Assembly: GCA_023432005.1 (NCBI GenBank)
Contig: JAEYVF010000105.1
Location: 1-34,914 of the forward strand
DNA length: 34,914 bases
Direction: 5' to 3'
From: Actinomycetes bacterium
GTDB lineage: Bacteria; Actinomycetota; Actinomycetes; Actinomycetales; Microbacteriaceae
The notes beneath the pieces were generated by a model. It saw nothing but the letters and a program-made list of their open reading frames with translations. It did not search any database and had not been told where the DNA came from. Of this stretch, positions 1 through 7,576 are shown piece after piece. A program made the position numbers and the translations under genes. Position 1 is the first letter of the stretch. Each line of letters starts with the position of its first letter.

Positions 1-6
1 GAACAG

Positions 7-1647
7 ATGAGACCCACGAGCGGGCTCACCTTCGGGGGGCGATACCAGCTGTCGAGCCGGATCGCGATCGGCGGCATGGGCGAGGTGTGGCAGGCCACCG
101 ATCTCGTCATCGGACGCACCGTCGCCATCAAGATCCTCAAGGACGAGTACCTCGGCGACCCCGGGTTCCTCGAGCGCTTCCGTGCAGAGGCGCGCCACGC
201 GGCCCTCGTCAACCACGAGGGCATCGCGAACGTCTTCGACTACGGCGAGGAGGACGGCTCCGCCTACCTGGTGATGGAGCTCGTTCCCGGCGAGGCCCTC
301 TCGACCGTGCTCGAGCGCGAGAAGGTGCTGTCGACGGATCGCGTGCTCGACATCGTCGCGCAGACCGCGTCCGCGCTCCAGGCCGCGCACTCCGCGGGCC
401 TCGTGCACCGCGACATCAAGCCCGGCAACCTCCTCATGACCCCCGACGGGCGCGTGAAGATCACCGACTTCGGCATCGCGCGCATCGCCGACCAGGTGCC
501 GCTCACCGCGACGGGCCAGGTCATGGGCACCGTGCAGTACCTCTCGCCCGAGCAGGCGAGCGGGCATCCGGCGTCCCCCTCGACCGACATCTACTCGCTC
601 GGGATCGTCGCCTACGAGGCCCTCGCGGGCCGCCGACCGTTCACGGGCGAGTCGCAGGTCGCGATCGCGATGGCGCAGATCAACGAGACCCCGCCCGACC
701 TGCCGGTCACGGTCTCCGAGCCCGTGCGCAACCTCGTCTACTCCTCGATCGCCAAGCGGCCCGAGGATCGCCCGGCGACGGCCGCGCACCTCGCGCGCGC
801 CGCGCAGGCGCTGCGTCGCGGGGATGTCGCGGGCGCCACGGCCGCGGTGCCCGGCGTCGCCGGGGGGGCGGTCGCCGTCGACTCCGCCACGAGCGCCACG
901 CGCGTGCTCCCCTCCGCGGGGGCTGGAACGGCCACGACCCCTCTTCCCGAGGCCCGTCGACGCAGCCCGTGGATGTGGCCGCTCATCGCGATCGTCTCGC
1001 TGCTCACGGTGGCGCTCATCGCGATCATCATCGTGATCGCCGTGCAGCCGCGCGGCGGAACCGACCCGAGCACGCCGCCGTCGACGCCGCCGAGCAAGAC
1101 GCCGAGTGAGACGCCGAGCGCGTCTCCCACGAGCGACACCGTGGTGATCAACCGCGACGAGTACATCGGCCTGACCCTCGACGACGCGATCGCCAAGCTC
1201 AACGCCACGGGCGGGGAGTTCGAGATCGTGCAGGCCACGGGCCCGGCCGCGCCGTCGCCCGACAAGGTCAACACGGTTCAGAACATCACGCCGAGCGGCA
1301 ACGTGCGCAAGGGGCAGACGATCACCCTGACCGTCTACGGCGCGTTCCCGCCGCCGAGCTCCCCCGGTGCCCTCAGCCCGTCGTCGACGACCGGCGACCC
1401 CGGCGACCCGATCACCCTCACCTTCGCGAGCTACACCGGCTGCCCGGCGGGCTTCGCGCTCGAGGGCTACACGTTCACGCTCGAGAACGCCTCGGCCGTG
1501 GGCGGCTCGAACAACGTGGGAGCGGATGCGGTGAGCTTCGACATCCAGCTCGGTTCCACCGGGACGGCGAAGGCGAGCTACGTGGCACGCTGCGCCGGAG
1601 GCATCGTGTCGCAGCCCTCGCCGCAGGTCTCGGTCACGGTCAACTAA
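7..1647 (+). CDS. pknA: Ser/Thr protein kinase with one PASTA-like domain (PknA-like)
   Basis: Membrane-anchored Hanks-type Ser/Thr kinase of 546 residues; family members phosphorylate cell-division and peptidoglycan-synthesis proteins. Visible: Gly-rich loop IGGMGEVW (about 21-28), ATP-binding Lys42, catalytic HRDIKPGN (134-141), DFG (154-156) and SPE (180-182). A Pro/Ala-rich linker leads to a membrane segment near 320-347 and a Thr/Pro/Ser-rich extracellular stretch. One PASTA-like unit follows (about 378-446), then a last domain with Cys479 and Cys529. Mycobacterial PknA has no PASTA repeat, so this copy is longer than that homologue. The ATG at 7 gives the usual N-terminus, but only 6 nt precede it, so the ribosome site cannot be judged. 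pknB follows after 52 nt. Kinase function is certain; the name pknA rests on position next to pknB. Confidence 0.93.
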   Translation: MRPTSGLTFGGRYQLSSRIAIGGMGEVWQATDLVIGRTVAIKILKDEYLGDPGFLERFRAEARHAALVNHEGIANVFDYGEEDGSAYLVMELVPGEALSTVLEREKVLSTDRVLDIVAQTASALQAAHSAGLVHRDIKPGNLLMTPDGRVKITDFGIARIADQVPLTATGQVMGTVQYLSPEQASGHPASPSTDIYSLGIVAYEALAGRRPFTGESQVAIAMAQINETPPDLPVTVSEPVRNLVYSSIAKRPEDRPATAAHLARAAQALRRGDVAGATAAVPGVAGGAVAVDSATSATRVLPSAGAGTATTPLPEARRRSPWMWPLIAIVSLLTVALIAIIIVIAVQPRGGTDPSTPPSTPPSKTPSETPSASPTSDTVVINRDEYIGLTLDDAIAKLNATGGEFEIVQATGPAAPSPDKVNTVQNITPSGNVRKGQTITLTVYGAFPPPSSPGALSPSSTTGDPGDPITLTFASYTGCPAGFALEGYTFTLENASAVGGSNNVGADAVSFDIQLGSTGTAKASYVARCAGGIVSQPSPQVSVTVN

Positions 1648-1687
1648 CTCCTCCTCAGGACGGACGTCGCGCCCAGGTGGCCGCGGC

Positions 1688-1693
1688 TAGACT
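1688..1693 (+). promoter_or_regulatory. -10 element of a probable leaderless pknB promoter
   Basis: The hexamer TAGACT fits the TANNNT pattern and ends 6 nt before the GTG start at 1700. Transcription would therefore start at or next to the start codon. No Shine-Dalgarno sequence is present in the gap. Confidence 0.6.
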
Positions 1694-1699
1694 GACCGC

Positions 1700-3421
1700 G
1701 TGAGTGACGCAGTGATCGAGGGTGTCCGCACGCTCGCCGGTCGCTACGAGCTCGGCAAGGTGCTGGGACGCGGGGGCATGGCCGAGGTCCGCGAGGGGCT
1801 CGACACGCGTCTCAACCGTCGCGTCGCCATCAAGCTCCTGCGCCCCACGCTCGCGACCGACCCGGCCTTCCGCACCCGCTTCCGCCAGGAGGCCCAGGCC
1901 GCGGCCCGCATGGCCCACCCCACGATCGTGCGCGTCTTCGATGCGGGCGAGGAGACCGTCCACGGGCCCGACGGCCTCGATGTGCAGCTCCCCTTCATCG
2001 TCATGGAGCGCGTCGAGGGCAAGCTCCTCTCCGACCTGATCGCCGCGGGCCCGCTCGAGACCGCGGAGGCCGCGCGCATCGCCACCGGCATCCTCACCGC
2101 CCTCGAGTACTCGCACCGCGCGGGCGTCGTGCACCGCGACATCAAGCCCGGCAACGTCATGATCACGCCCAACGGGCAGGTCAAGGTCATGGACTTCGGC
2201 ATCGCCCGCGCCATCTCGGAGTCGTCGGCCAACGTCGCCCAGACGAGCGCCGTGCTCGGCACCGCGAGCTACTTCTCGCCCGAGCAGGCGCGGGGTGAGA
2301 GCGTCGACGCGCGCACCGACCTGTACTCGACAGGCGTCGTGCTGTACGAGATGCTCACGGGGCGCGCGCCGTTCCGCGGCGACTCGCCCGTCGCCGTGGC
2401 CTACCAGCACGTGAGCGAGCTGCCCACCCCGCCCAACGCCGTCAACCCCGCGGTCTCGCCCGCGATGGCCGCCGTGGTCATGCGCGCCCTCGCGAAGGAC
2501 CGCTTCGAGCGCTTCCAGAGCGCCGCCGACTTCAAGGCCGACCTCGAGATCGCCGCGGGCGGCAAGGTGCCCGACCGCATCCCGGTCGCCGACGACTTCA
2601 ACGCGACGCTGTTCGGGGTCAACCCGAACTCGACCGCCGCATCCGAGGCCACGCTGCGTCGACTCGCGAACGACGAGAACCGCCCGACCCGCACGCAGAG
2701 CCGACCCCCGGTCGCCTGGATCTGGGGCGGCATCGCGGTCATGGTCGTCATCATCGTCGCAGCGATGGTGTGGGTGTTCAGCCTCTCTCCCACCAACATC
2801 GCGCCCGACCTCGCGGTCAAGGTGCCGGATGTCGTGGGCGAGCAGGCCGATGCGGGCATCGAGACCCTCACCGAGGCCGGGCTCAAGCCGCGCCGCGTCG
2901 ACCAGGCGAGCACGGACGTCGACGCCGGCCTCATCATCTCGACGAGCATCGAGGCGGGCACCAAGGTCGGCGAGGGCGAGGCGATCGACGTCATCGTGTC
3001 GACCGGGCCGCCGTCGGTATCCCTCCCGTCGCTCACGTACGTGGCCGAGGCCGACGCGATCGCCAAGGTGCAGGAGCTCGGGCTCAGCTACGGCACGAGC
3101 TCCCAGCAGTACCACCCCAACATCCCCGCGGGTCAGGTCATCGGCATCACCATCGGCGAGGACCCGACGATGCTCACGGGCGCGCAGAACGTGCCGGCCG
3201 GCAGCACCGTCAACCTCGTGCTCTCGAACGGCCTCGTGCAGGTGCCGAGCCTCGTGGGTCAGCCCATCACCGACGCGCAGACGCAGCTCGGGGCCCTCCA
3301 GCTCAGCGTCAACATCAAGCCCGATGGCTCATGTGCCGGCGGTGCCGTGACGGCTCAGTCGGCCACGGGCGACGTCCCGCAGCGTTCCTCGATCACGCTC
3401 ACCTACTGCCAGGGCGGCTGA
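1700..3421 (+). CDS. pknB: Ser/Thr protein kinase with three PASTA domains (PknB/StkP type)
   Basis: Main peptidoglycan-sensing Ser/Thr kinase, 573 residues. The kinase domain has LGRGGMAEV (22-30), Lys45, HRDIKPGN (145-152) and DFG (165-167). A membrane segment lies at about 335-360. Three PASTA units follow outside the cell (about 370-440, 441-515 and 516-573); mycobacterial PknB has four. PASTA domains bind muropeptides or lipid II in studied homologues. The last unit carries Cys545 and Cys570, a possible disulfide. The start is a GTG placed 6 nt after a TAGACT hexamer, which suggests a leaderless transcript separate from pknA. It converges on the amidotransferase gene, with 38 nt between the stop codons and no strong terminator. 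Confidence 0.96.
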   Translation: MSDAVIEGVRTLAGRYELGKVLGRGGMAEVREGLDTRLNRRVAIKLLRPTLATDPAFRTRFRQEAQAAARMAHPTIVRVFDAGEETVHGPDGLDVQLPFIVMERVEGKLLSDLIAAGPLETAEAARIATGILTALEYSHRAGVVHRDIKPGNVMITPNGQVKVMDFGIARAISESSANVAQTSAVLGTASYFSPEQARGESVDARTDLYSTGVVLYEMLTGRAPFRGDSPVAVAYQHVSELPTPPNAVNPAVSPAMAAVVMRALAKDRFERFQSAADFKADLEIAAGGKVPDRIPVADDFNATLFGVNPNSTAASEATLRRLANDENRPTRTQSRPPVAWIWGGIAVMVVIIVAAMVWVFSLSPTNIAPDLAVKVPDVVGEQADAGIETLTEAGLKPRRVDQASTDVDAGLIISTSIEAGTKVGEGEAIDVIVSTGPPSVSLPSLTYVAEADAIAKVQELGLSYGTSSQQYHPNIPAGQVIGITIGEDPTMLTGAQNVPAGSTVNLVLSNGLVQVPSLVGQPITDAQTQLGALQLSVNIKPDGSCAGGAVTAQSATGDVPQRSSITLTYCQGG

Positions 3422-3459
3422 CGCCCCGGCCGCGCCTGAGCATCGGATGCGGTCGCGAC

Positions 3460-4098
3460 TCAGGAGAGCTTGACGAGCGGGCTCAGCCCCGCGGCGCGCT
3501 CGACGGCCTCCGGCATCCCGGATGCGGCGAGCCAGTTGCCGAGCATGCGGTAGCCGCCCTCGGTGAGCACCGACTCCGGGTGGAACTGCACGCCGTAGAC
3601 GGGGGCCTCGCGGTGACGGAGCGCCATGATGATCCCGCCGTCGGTGCGCGCCGTGACCTCGAGGCTGTCGGGCACCGTCGAGTCGACGACCGCGAGCGAG
3701 TGGTAACGGGTGGCACGGAAGGGCTGCGGCACACCGTCGAAGAACGGCGAGTCGTCGTGGCTGATGAGCGAGGTCTTGCCGTGCATGAGCTCTTCGGCGT
3801 GCGTGACGGTCGCCCCGAGCGCCTCCGCGATGGCCTGGTGGCCGAGGCAGACGCCGAGCAGGGGCGCCCCCGATGCGATCGCGGCGTGCACGATGGGGAT
3901 GGAGACACCCGCCGCACCCGGGGTGCCCGGCCCGGGCGAGAGCAGCACGGCGTCGAACTCGGCGATCCGCGCGGCCGCCTCGTCGGCGCCGAAGGCGTCG
4001 TTGCGCACGACCTCGATCTCGGCGCCCAGCTGCACGAGGTAGCCGGCGAGCGTGTAGACGAAGCTGTCGTAGTTGTCGACCACGAGCACGCGCGTCAT
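3460..4098 (-). CDS. Anthranilate/aminodeoxychorismate synthase glutamine amidotransferase subunit
   Basis: Class I glutamine amidotransferase of 212 residues. It hydrolyses glutamine and passes ammonia to a chorismate-using partner for anthranilate (tryptophan) or aminodeoxychorismate (folate) synthesis. The triad is visible: Cys84 in GVCLGHQ, and His173 and Glu175 in QFHPES. The oxyanion motif SPGPGTP is at 54-60. The ATG at 4098 overlaps the stop of the upstream 52-residue gene in ATGA, so translation is probably coupled. The orthologue next to pknB in mycobacteria is called trpG; pabA is used elsewhere. The chorismate-binding partner is not in the window, so the pathway cannot be decided here. 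Confidence 0.95.
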   Translation of the reverse strand: MTRVLVVDNYDSFVYTLAGYLVQLGAEIEVVRNDAFGADEAAARIAEFDAVLLSPGPGTPGAAGVSIPIVHAAIASGAPLLGVCLGHQAIAEALGATVTHAEELMHGKTSLISHDDSPFFDGVPQPFRATRYHSLAVVDSTVPDSLEVTARTDGGIIMALRHREAPVYGVQFHPESVLTEGGYRMLGNWLAASGMPEAVERAAGLSPLVKLS

Positions 4099-4253
4099 TC
4101 GTCCACCGTCACTTCCTGCAGGCTGATGAACTGGTCCACCCAGGGGAACACCCAGAATACGAGGGCCGCGAGCACCGCGGCCGCCAGCACGAGCAGGATG
4201 AGGGTCCGTACCCACCAGGGTCCGGGCAGCACCCGCCAGAGCGCTCCGTACAT
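4095..4253 (-). CDS. Small single-pass membrane protein of unknown function
   Basis: Reading frame of 52 residues between the sortase and amidotransferase genes. It overlaps the sortase stop by 1 nt (TGATG) and the amidotransferase start by 4 nt (ATGA). The protein has a short Trp-rich N-terminus (GPWWVRT), one membrane segment at about 17-38 and an acidic end (TVDE). Tight overlaps on both sides support a real gene in a three-gene operon. No family is recognised. It may be an accessory of the sortase or a small envelope factor, but this is only inferred from position. Confidence 0.75.
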   Translation of the reverse strand: MYGALWRVLPGPWWVRTLILLVLAAAVLAALVFWVFPWVDQFISLQEVTVDE

Positions 4254-5038
4254 CAGCTCGCCACCGTTCCCGTGACCGTGTCGGCGATCGCCTCGGGGGC
4301 GCCGGATGCCGGCTTCGCCGGGTCGCGCGGGAAGAACCCGTCGTAGACGCCGTACGCGATGATCCGCTCGACGGAGGTGAGGATCGGGTTGCAGCTCGTG
4401 AGCGTGATGAAGCGCTCCGACGGCGCGGCGGCCGGATCCTGCGGAACCGGGTCGAGCACGCCGACGCCGGTCGGCCGCACGTACTCGAGATTGCGGAAGA
4501 TGTAGCGGTACCAGCCGGCCGCCGTCTCGACGTAGATCTCGTCGCCCAGCTGCAGCTCGTGGATGTTGTGGAGCGACCCGCCCTTGGTCGTACGGTGCGC
4601 CGCAAGCGCGAAGTTGCCCACCTCGCCCGGCATCTGCGTGCTCGGGTAGTGCCCGAGGAGGCCCTTGTTGAGCACGGCGCTCACGCCCACGCCCTCCGCG
4701 ATGGGCCGGTAGTAGTCGGCGCCCCACCGCGGCACGATGAGCATGCCGAACTGCTCGGCGTTCGCGGGAGCGACCTGCACGGGGGGAGCGTCGGATGACG
4801 GCTCGTTGCCCGGGGTCTCGCTCGGCGTGGGCGTGGGGCTGGCCGCCGCCTGCTCGTCCCACTCGCGGCTCTGCTGGGCGGCCTGCTGCTGGAGCTCGCC
4901 GCCGACGATGCTGTCATAGAGCCACAGCTGCCATCCGATGAACAGCAGCACCACGAGGCCCCCCGTGATGAGCACCTCGCCGAGCACTCCGACGACCGAC
5001 ACGCGACGCCGCGGACGGAGCGTTCGACGGCCGGGCAT
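4253..5038 (-). CDS. Class E sortase
   Basis: Cysteine transpeptidase, 261 residues, that joins surface proteins with a C-terminal sorting signal to the cell wall. The N-terminus is basic, followed by a membrane anchor (about 18-41) and a Thr/Pro/Ser linker (about 65-90), giving the type II topology of housekeeping class E enzymes. Catalytic residues visible: His148 (LAAHRT), Cys216 in TLTSCNP and Arg225 (SVERIIAYG). The start ATG at 5038 is 6 nt downstream of a TACAAT hexamer on the minus strand, with no Shine-Dalgarno sequence, so the mRNA is probably leaderless. The gene is divergent from crgA, with 71 nt between. No substrate with a sorting signal is encoded in the window. Sortases next to pknB/crgA are common in actinobacteria. 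Confidence 0.94.
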   Translation of the reverse strand: MPGRRTLRPRRRVSVVGVLGEVLITGGLVVLLFIGWQLWLYDSIVGGELQQQAAQQSREWDEQAAASPTPTPSETPGNEPSSDAPPVQVAPANAEQFGMLIVPRWGADYYRPIAEGVGVSAVLNKGLLGHYPSTQMPGEVGNFALAAHRTTKGGSLHNIHELQLGDEIYVETAAGWYRYIFRNLEYVRPTGVGVLDPVPQDPAAAPSERFITLTSCNPILTSVERIIAYGVYDGFFPRDPAKPASGAPEAIADTVTGTVAS

Positions 5039-5044
5039 AGCCCG

Positions 5045-5050
5045 ATTGTA
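5045..5050 (-). promoter_or_regulatory. -10 element of a probable leaderless sortase promoter
   Basis: On the minus strand the hexamer is TACAAT, a close match to TATAAT. It is followed by 6 nt and then the sortase ATG (5038). Confidence 0.6.
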
Positions 5051-5097
5051 GGGGGAAGCGCCTGGGCCTCGGCTTCGGGCTCCCTGGGCTGCCAGGC

Positions 5098-5103
5098 TAT
5101 GAT
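5098..5103 (+). promoter_or_regulatory. -10 element of a probable leaderless crgA promoter
   Basis: TATGAT, one mismatch from TATAAT, is followed by exactly 6 nt and the crgA ATG at 5110. There is no ribosome-binding sequence in the 6-nt gap. It is divergent from the sortase promoter about 50 nt away. Confidence 0.62.
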
Positions 5104-5109
5104 CTCCGC

Positions 5110-5352
5110 ATGGCCCGACCCAAGACCCGCACCAAGCCGGCCGCCCAGGAGACCGTGAAGGGCGAGGACGTCCCGAACCCCGTGTGGTTCAAGCCGGTGA
5201 TGTTCGGCTTCATGCTCGTGGGCCTCGCGTGGATCATCGTGTACTACGTCAGCCAGAACTCCTGGCCCATCCCCGCGCTCGGCGCCGGCAACATCCTCGT
5301 CGGCTTCGGCATCATGTTCATCGGCTTCCTCATGACGACGCGGTGGCGCTGA
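5110..5352 (+). CDS. crgA: Cell division protein CrgA
   Basis: Small membrane protein of 80 residues that in actinobacteria binds FtsZ, FtsI and FtsQ and helps assemble or restrain the septal machinery. The N-terminus is basic and cytoplasmic (RPKTRTKPAA). The core PNPVWFKPVMFGFMLVGL leads into membrane segment 1 (about 27-47). A short loop with SWPIP is followed by segment 2 (about 57-76) and a basic end, MTTRWR. Length and the WFKPVM...W(I/L)I pattern match the family. It sits next to pknB and the sortase, as in most actinobacterial origin regions. Confidence 0.96.
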   Translation: MARPKTRTKPAAQETVKGEDVPNPVWFKPVMFGFMLVGLAWIIVYYVSQNSWPIPALGAGNILVGFGIMFIGFLMTTRWR

Positions 5353-5374
5353 GCCTCACACGGCTCTTTCGAAA

Positions 5375-5386
5375 TACACGCGTGTA
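5375..5386. repeat. 12-bp perfect palindrome downstream of crgA
   Basis: TACACGCGTGTA is its own reverse complement and lies 22 nt after the crgA stop, between two converging genes. It could be a protein-binding site or part of a transcription stop; nothing here decides. Confidence 0.6.
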
Positions 5387-5389
5387 ATT

Positions 5390-5420
5390 CTCTCCACACT
5401 GTGGATGGGGCTGTGGAGAG
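5390..5420. repeat. Inverted repeat with DnaA-box-like arms between crgA and the rhomboid gene
   Basis: CTCTCCACA (5390-5398) and TGTGGAGAG (5412-5420) are perfect 9-bp arms around a 13-nt loop that itself contains CTGTGGATG. It is placed where a two-way terminator for the converging genes would lie, but has no T run. Each arm also resembles the DnaA box TTATCCACA with two mismatches. Confidence 0.6.
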
Positions 5421-5438
5421 CGCCTCGCTCGAGCGGCG

Positions 5439-6383
5439 TCAGAAGGTCGCGACGTTGACGACGACCGCGAGCACCGCGAGCGCCACGACCGCCCCGCCGA
5501 TGATCAGGTACGGCGTCGACGCCTTCGTGCGCGGCCGCTCCTCGTAGAACTGCAGCAGGTACGTCGCCCCGGCGCCCGCGAGCAGGCCGCCGAAGATGAG
5601 CGGGATCGACCCCCCGCCGAGCGCGAGGTTGATCGCGAGGTTGATCGCGAGCACGACGAGGATCTGCGTGCGCGCGGGCGGGTAGGACCACATGAGCACG
5701 GCGTAGGAGCCGAGCAGGCCGAAGAGCCCCGCCGCGAGGCCGTAGGCGACGCCGCCGAAGATGAGCTGCGCCGATGCGCCGAACACGGATGCCGCGAAGA
5801 ACACGGTGAGGAACCGCGCCCGCCCGAAGTTGCGCTCGACCGAGGGTGCGAACAGCAGCCAGAAGAACAGTGCGAGGGCGAACAGCAGGATGCCCTCGAT
5901 GCTCGCCGCCGCGGGGTACGCGAACGGGAAGGTCGCGAAACGCCACAGCTGCCACGCGGTGTTCGGGAACGCCGCGAGCCAGATCACCGGCAGGTTGGCG
6001 GTGAACAGGCCGATGAGCCACAGCAGGATCGCCGAGCCCGCGAAGACCCAGCTGAGCGGCGGCGATTCGCCACCCGGGCGCAGGAGGCCCGTGACCCATC
6101 CGCCGAACCCGCTCCGCGGCGTCGACACGGATGCGGCGGACGCCGAGCGGCGAGCGGCCGTCCGCTGCTTGACGGGCTTCGCGGTCGACCCCGTCCACGG
6201 GGCCGAGCCCCCTGCCTCGCGCACGCAGTCCGGGCACTGCACCCCCACGGGCGCGAGCACCTGGCACTCGGTGCAGATGGTGCGACCGCACCGCTGGCAG
6301 AGCACCCAGCTCTGCCGATCGGGGTGGCGGTAGCAGACCGAGGGGTCTTCCTCGATGTGCTCGCCGAAGCGGGGTGAGCTCAC
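5439..6383 (-). CDS. Rhomboid-family membrane protein with N-terminal zinc finger, catalytic residues absent
   Basis: Protein of 314 residues. It starts at the GTG at 6383, which overlaps the ppiA stop in GTGA; this start brings in the whole zinc finger. Residues 17-53 hold CxxH...CxxC...CxxC...CxxC (C17, H20, C29, C32, C37, C40, C50, C53), typical of actinobacterial rhomboids. A linker (about 57-100) leads to six or seven membrane segments. The rhomboid fold is supported by WRFATFPF (147-154), ERNFGRARFL (183-192) and FGLLGSY (221-227). Active rhomboids have GxSG in membrane helix 4 and His in helix 6. Here the first reads GLAAGLFG (215-222), with Ala217 at the Ser position, and the second reads LIFGG, with Ile263 at the His position. 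It is therefore probably not a protease. Frame and coding are intact. Confidence 0.9.
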   Translation of the reverse strand: MSSPRFGEHIEEDPSVCYRHPDRQSWVLCQRCGRTICTECQVLAPVGVQCPDCVREAGGSAPWTGSTAKPVKQRTAARRSASAASVSTPRSGFGGWVTGLLRPGGESPPLSWVFAGSAILLWLIGLFTANLPVIWLAAFPNTAWQLWRFATFPFAYPAAASIEGILLFALALFFWLLFAPSVERNFGRARFLTVFFAASVFGASAQLIFGGVAYGLAAGLFGLLGSYAVLMWSYPPARTQILVVLAINLAINLALGGGSIPLIFGGLLAGAGATYLLQFYEERPRTKASTPYLIIGGAVVALAVLAVVVNVATF

Positions 6384-6919
6384 AGGGTCTCGACGTCGAC
6401 GCCCGTGATGACGACGTCCTCGAGCGGCTTGTCGCGTCCGTCGGTCGGCACCGCCTCGATGGCGTCGACGACGCGCTTCGACTCCTCGTCGGCGACCTCG
6501 CCGAAGATGGTGTGCTTGCGGTTGAGCCACGGCGTGGGCACGGTCGTGATGAAGAACTGCGAGCCGTTGGTGCCGCGGCCCATCTGGAGGCCGGCGTTGG
6601 CCATGGCGAGGAGGTAGGGCTGGTCGAAGACGAGCTCGGGGTGGATCTCGTCGTCGAACTGGTAGCCGGGGCCGCCGATGCCCTGGCCGAGCGGGTCGCC
6701 GCCCTGGAGCATGAAGTCCTTGATGATGCGGTGGAAGATGACGCCGTCGTAGAGCGGCTTCGTCGACACCTCGCCGGTGCCCGGGTGACGCCACTCCTTC
6801 GTGCCCGTCGCGAGGCCGATGAAGTTCTCCACGGTGACGGGCGCGTGGTTGCCGAACAGGTTGACCTTGATGTCACCGAGGGTGGTGTGGAAGGTCGCGA
6901 CAGCGGTGGGAAGAGCCAT
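6380..6919 (-). CDS. ppiA: Cyclophilin-type peptidyl-prolyl cis-trans isomerase
   Basis: Cytoplasmic prolyl isomerase of 179 residues with no signal peptide. The cyclophilin core is clear: FHRIIKDFMLQGGDP (active-site Arg and Phe near 62 and 68), MANAGLQMGRGTNGSQFFITT, and the WLNRKHTIFGEV motif with the conserved Trp and His. Actinobacteria keep this gene near crgA and the rhomboid gene. Its stop overlaps the rhomboid GTG start by 4 nt, so the two form an operon. Upstream on the minus strand, AACAAT lies 6 nt before the ATG, the same spacing as the clear leaderless genes nearby but a weaker hexamer. Confidence 0.96.
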   Translation of the reverse strand: MALPTAVATFHTTLGDIKVNLFGNHAPVTVENFIGLATGTKEWRHPGTGEVSTKPLYDGVIFHRIIKDFMLQGGDPLGQGIGGPGYQFDDEIHPELVFDQPYLLAMANAGLQMGRGTNGSQFFITTVPTPWLNRKHTIFGEVADEESKRVVDAIEAVPTDGRDKPLEDVVITGVDVETL

Positions 6920-6925
6920 TCGGCC

Positions 6926-6931
6926 ATTGTT
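6926..6931 (-). promoter_or_regulatory. Weak -10-like element 6 nt before ppiA
   Basis: AACAAT on the minus strand keeps A2 and T6 of TANNNT but not T1. Its 6-nt distance to the ppiA ATG matches the neighbouring leaderless candidates, which is the only reason it is listed. Confidence 0.35.
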
Positions 6932-6986
6932 TCACAGGAGGCCCATGGCAGGATGGGAGGACGCTCAGCCGCAATCGGAGGTCGTC

Positions 6987-7559
6987 ATGGCACTTTCCCG
7001 CAAGCGTCAGAAGGAGCTCAAGAGGCTCAAGCGCTCGGCAGACGAGCTCTGGGACGAGCAGCGCGAAGCGCTCGATCACGCCTCGCGCGTTCTCCGCGAG
7101 GCCACCCGTCAGGCGAACGCCCTCGCACGCGAGGAGGTGGCTCCCCGCGTCACGAGCGTCTACACCGATCACGTGCAGCCGGCCGTCGCCACGGGCATCG
7201 CCGGCGCGAAGACCGCGGGCTCGGTCGTCAAGGACCGCGTCGTGTCGGATGTGCTCCCCGCGATCTCGGGGGCCGTCGGCTCCGCCATCGCGGTCATCGA
7301 GGCCGTCCGCGACCCGCGCGTGCGCGACGTCGTGCGCTCGGCCGCCCGCTCGGGGGGCAAGGTCGTGAAGATCGCGCCCGCGCCGAAGAAGGGCCCCGGT
7401 CCCGGCACGTTCATCCTCATCGGCCTGGGTGTCGTCGCGGTGGCCGGTGTCGCCTACGCCGCCTGGCAGACTCTCCGCGCCGATGAGGACCTCTGGATCG
7501 AGGACCTCGCCGACGTCGGGTCGATCGACGTCGGCGATGACGACGAGGACGAGTTCTGA
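6987..7559 (+). CDS. Membrane-anchored protein of unknown function with charged helical N-terminus
   Basis: Protein of 190 residues with a good ribosome site (GGAGG at 6976-6980, spacing 6) before the ATG at 6987. The first 55 residues are highly charged and likely form a coiled coil (KRQKELKRLKRSADELWDEQREALDHASRVLREA). A middle Ala/Val-rich stretch (about 60-115) looks amphipathic. A basic patch (KVVKIAPAPKK) precedes one membrane segment (about 140-160). The tail is very acidic (DVGDDDEDEF). No enzyme motif is seen. The next gene starts 18 nt downstream with its own promoter. It might link the membrane to a cytoplasmic partner, but no function is claimed. Confidence 0.85.
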   Translation: MALSRKRQKELKRLKRSADELWDEQREALDHASRVLREATRQANALAREEVAPRVTSVYTDHVQPAVATGIAGAKTAGSVVKDRVVSDVLPAISGAVGSAIAVIEAVRDPRVRDVVRSAARSGGKVVKIAPAPKKGPGPGTFILIGLGVVAVAGVAYAAWQTLRADEDLWIEDLADVGSIDVGDDDEDEF

Positions 7560-7564
7560 CGCGG

Positions 7565-7570
7565 TAGCCT
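7565..7570 (+). promoter_or_regulatory. -10 element of a probable leaderless promoter for the TPM gene
   Basis: TAGCCT (TANNNT) lies 6 nt before the GTG start at 7577 and just after the stop codon of the preceding gene. No Shine-Dalgarno sequence lies in the gap. Confidence 0.58.
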
Positions 7571-7576
7571 GCCCGC

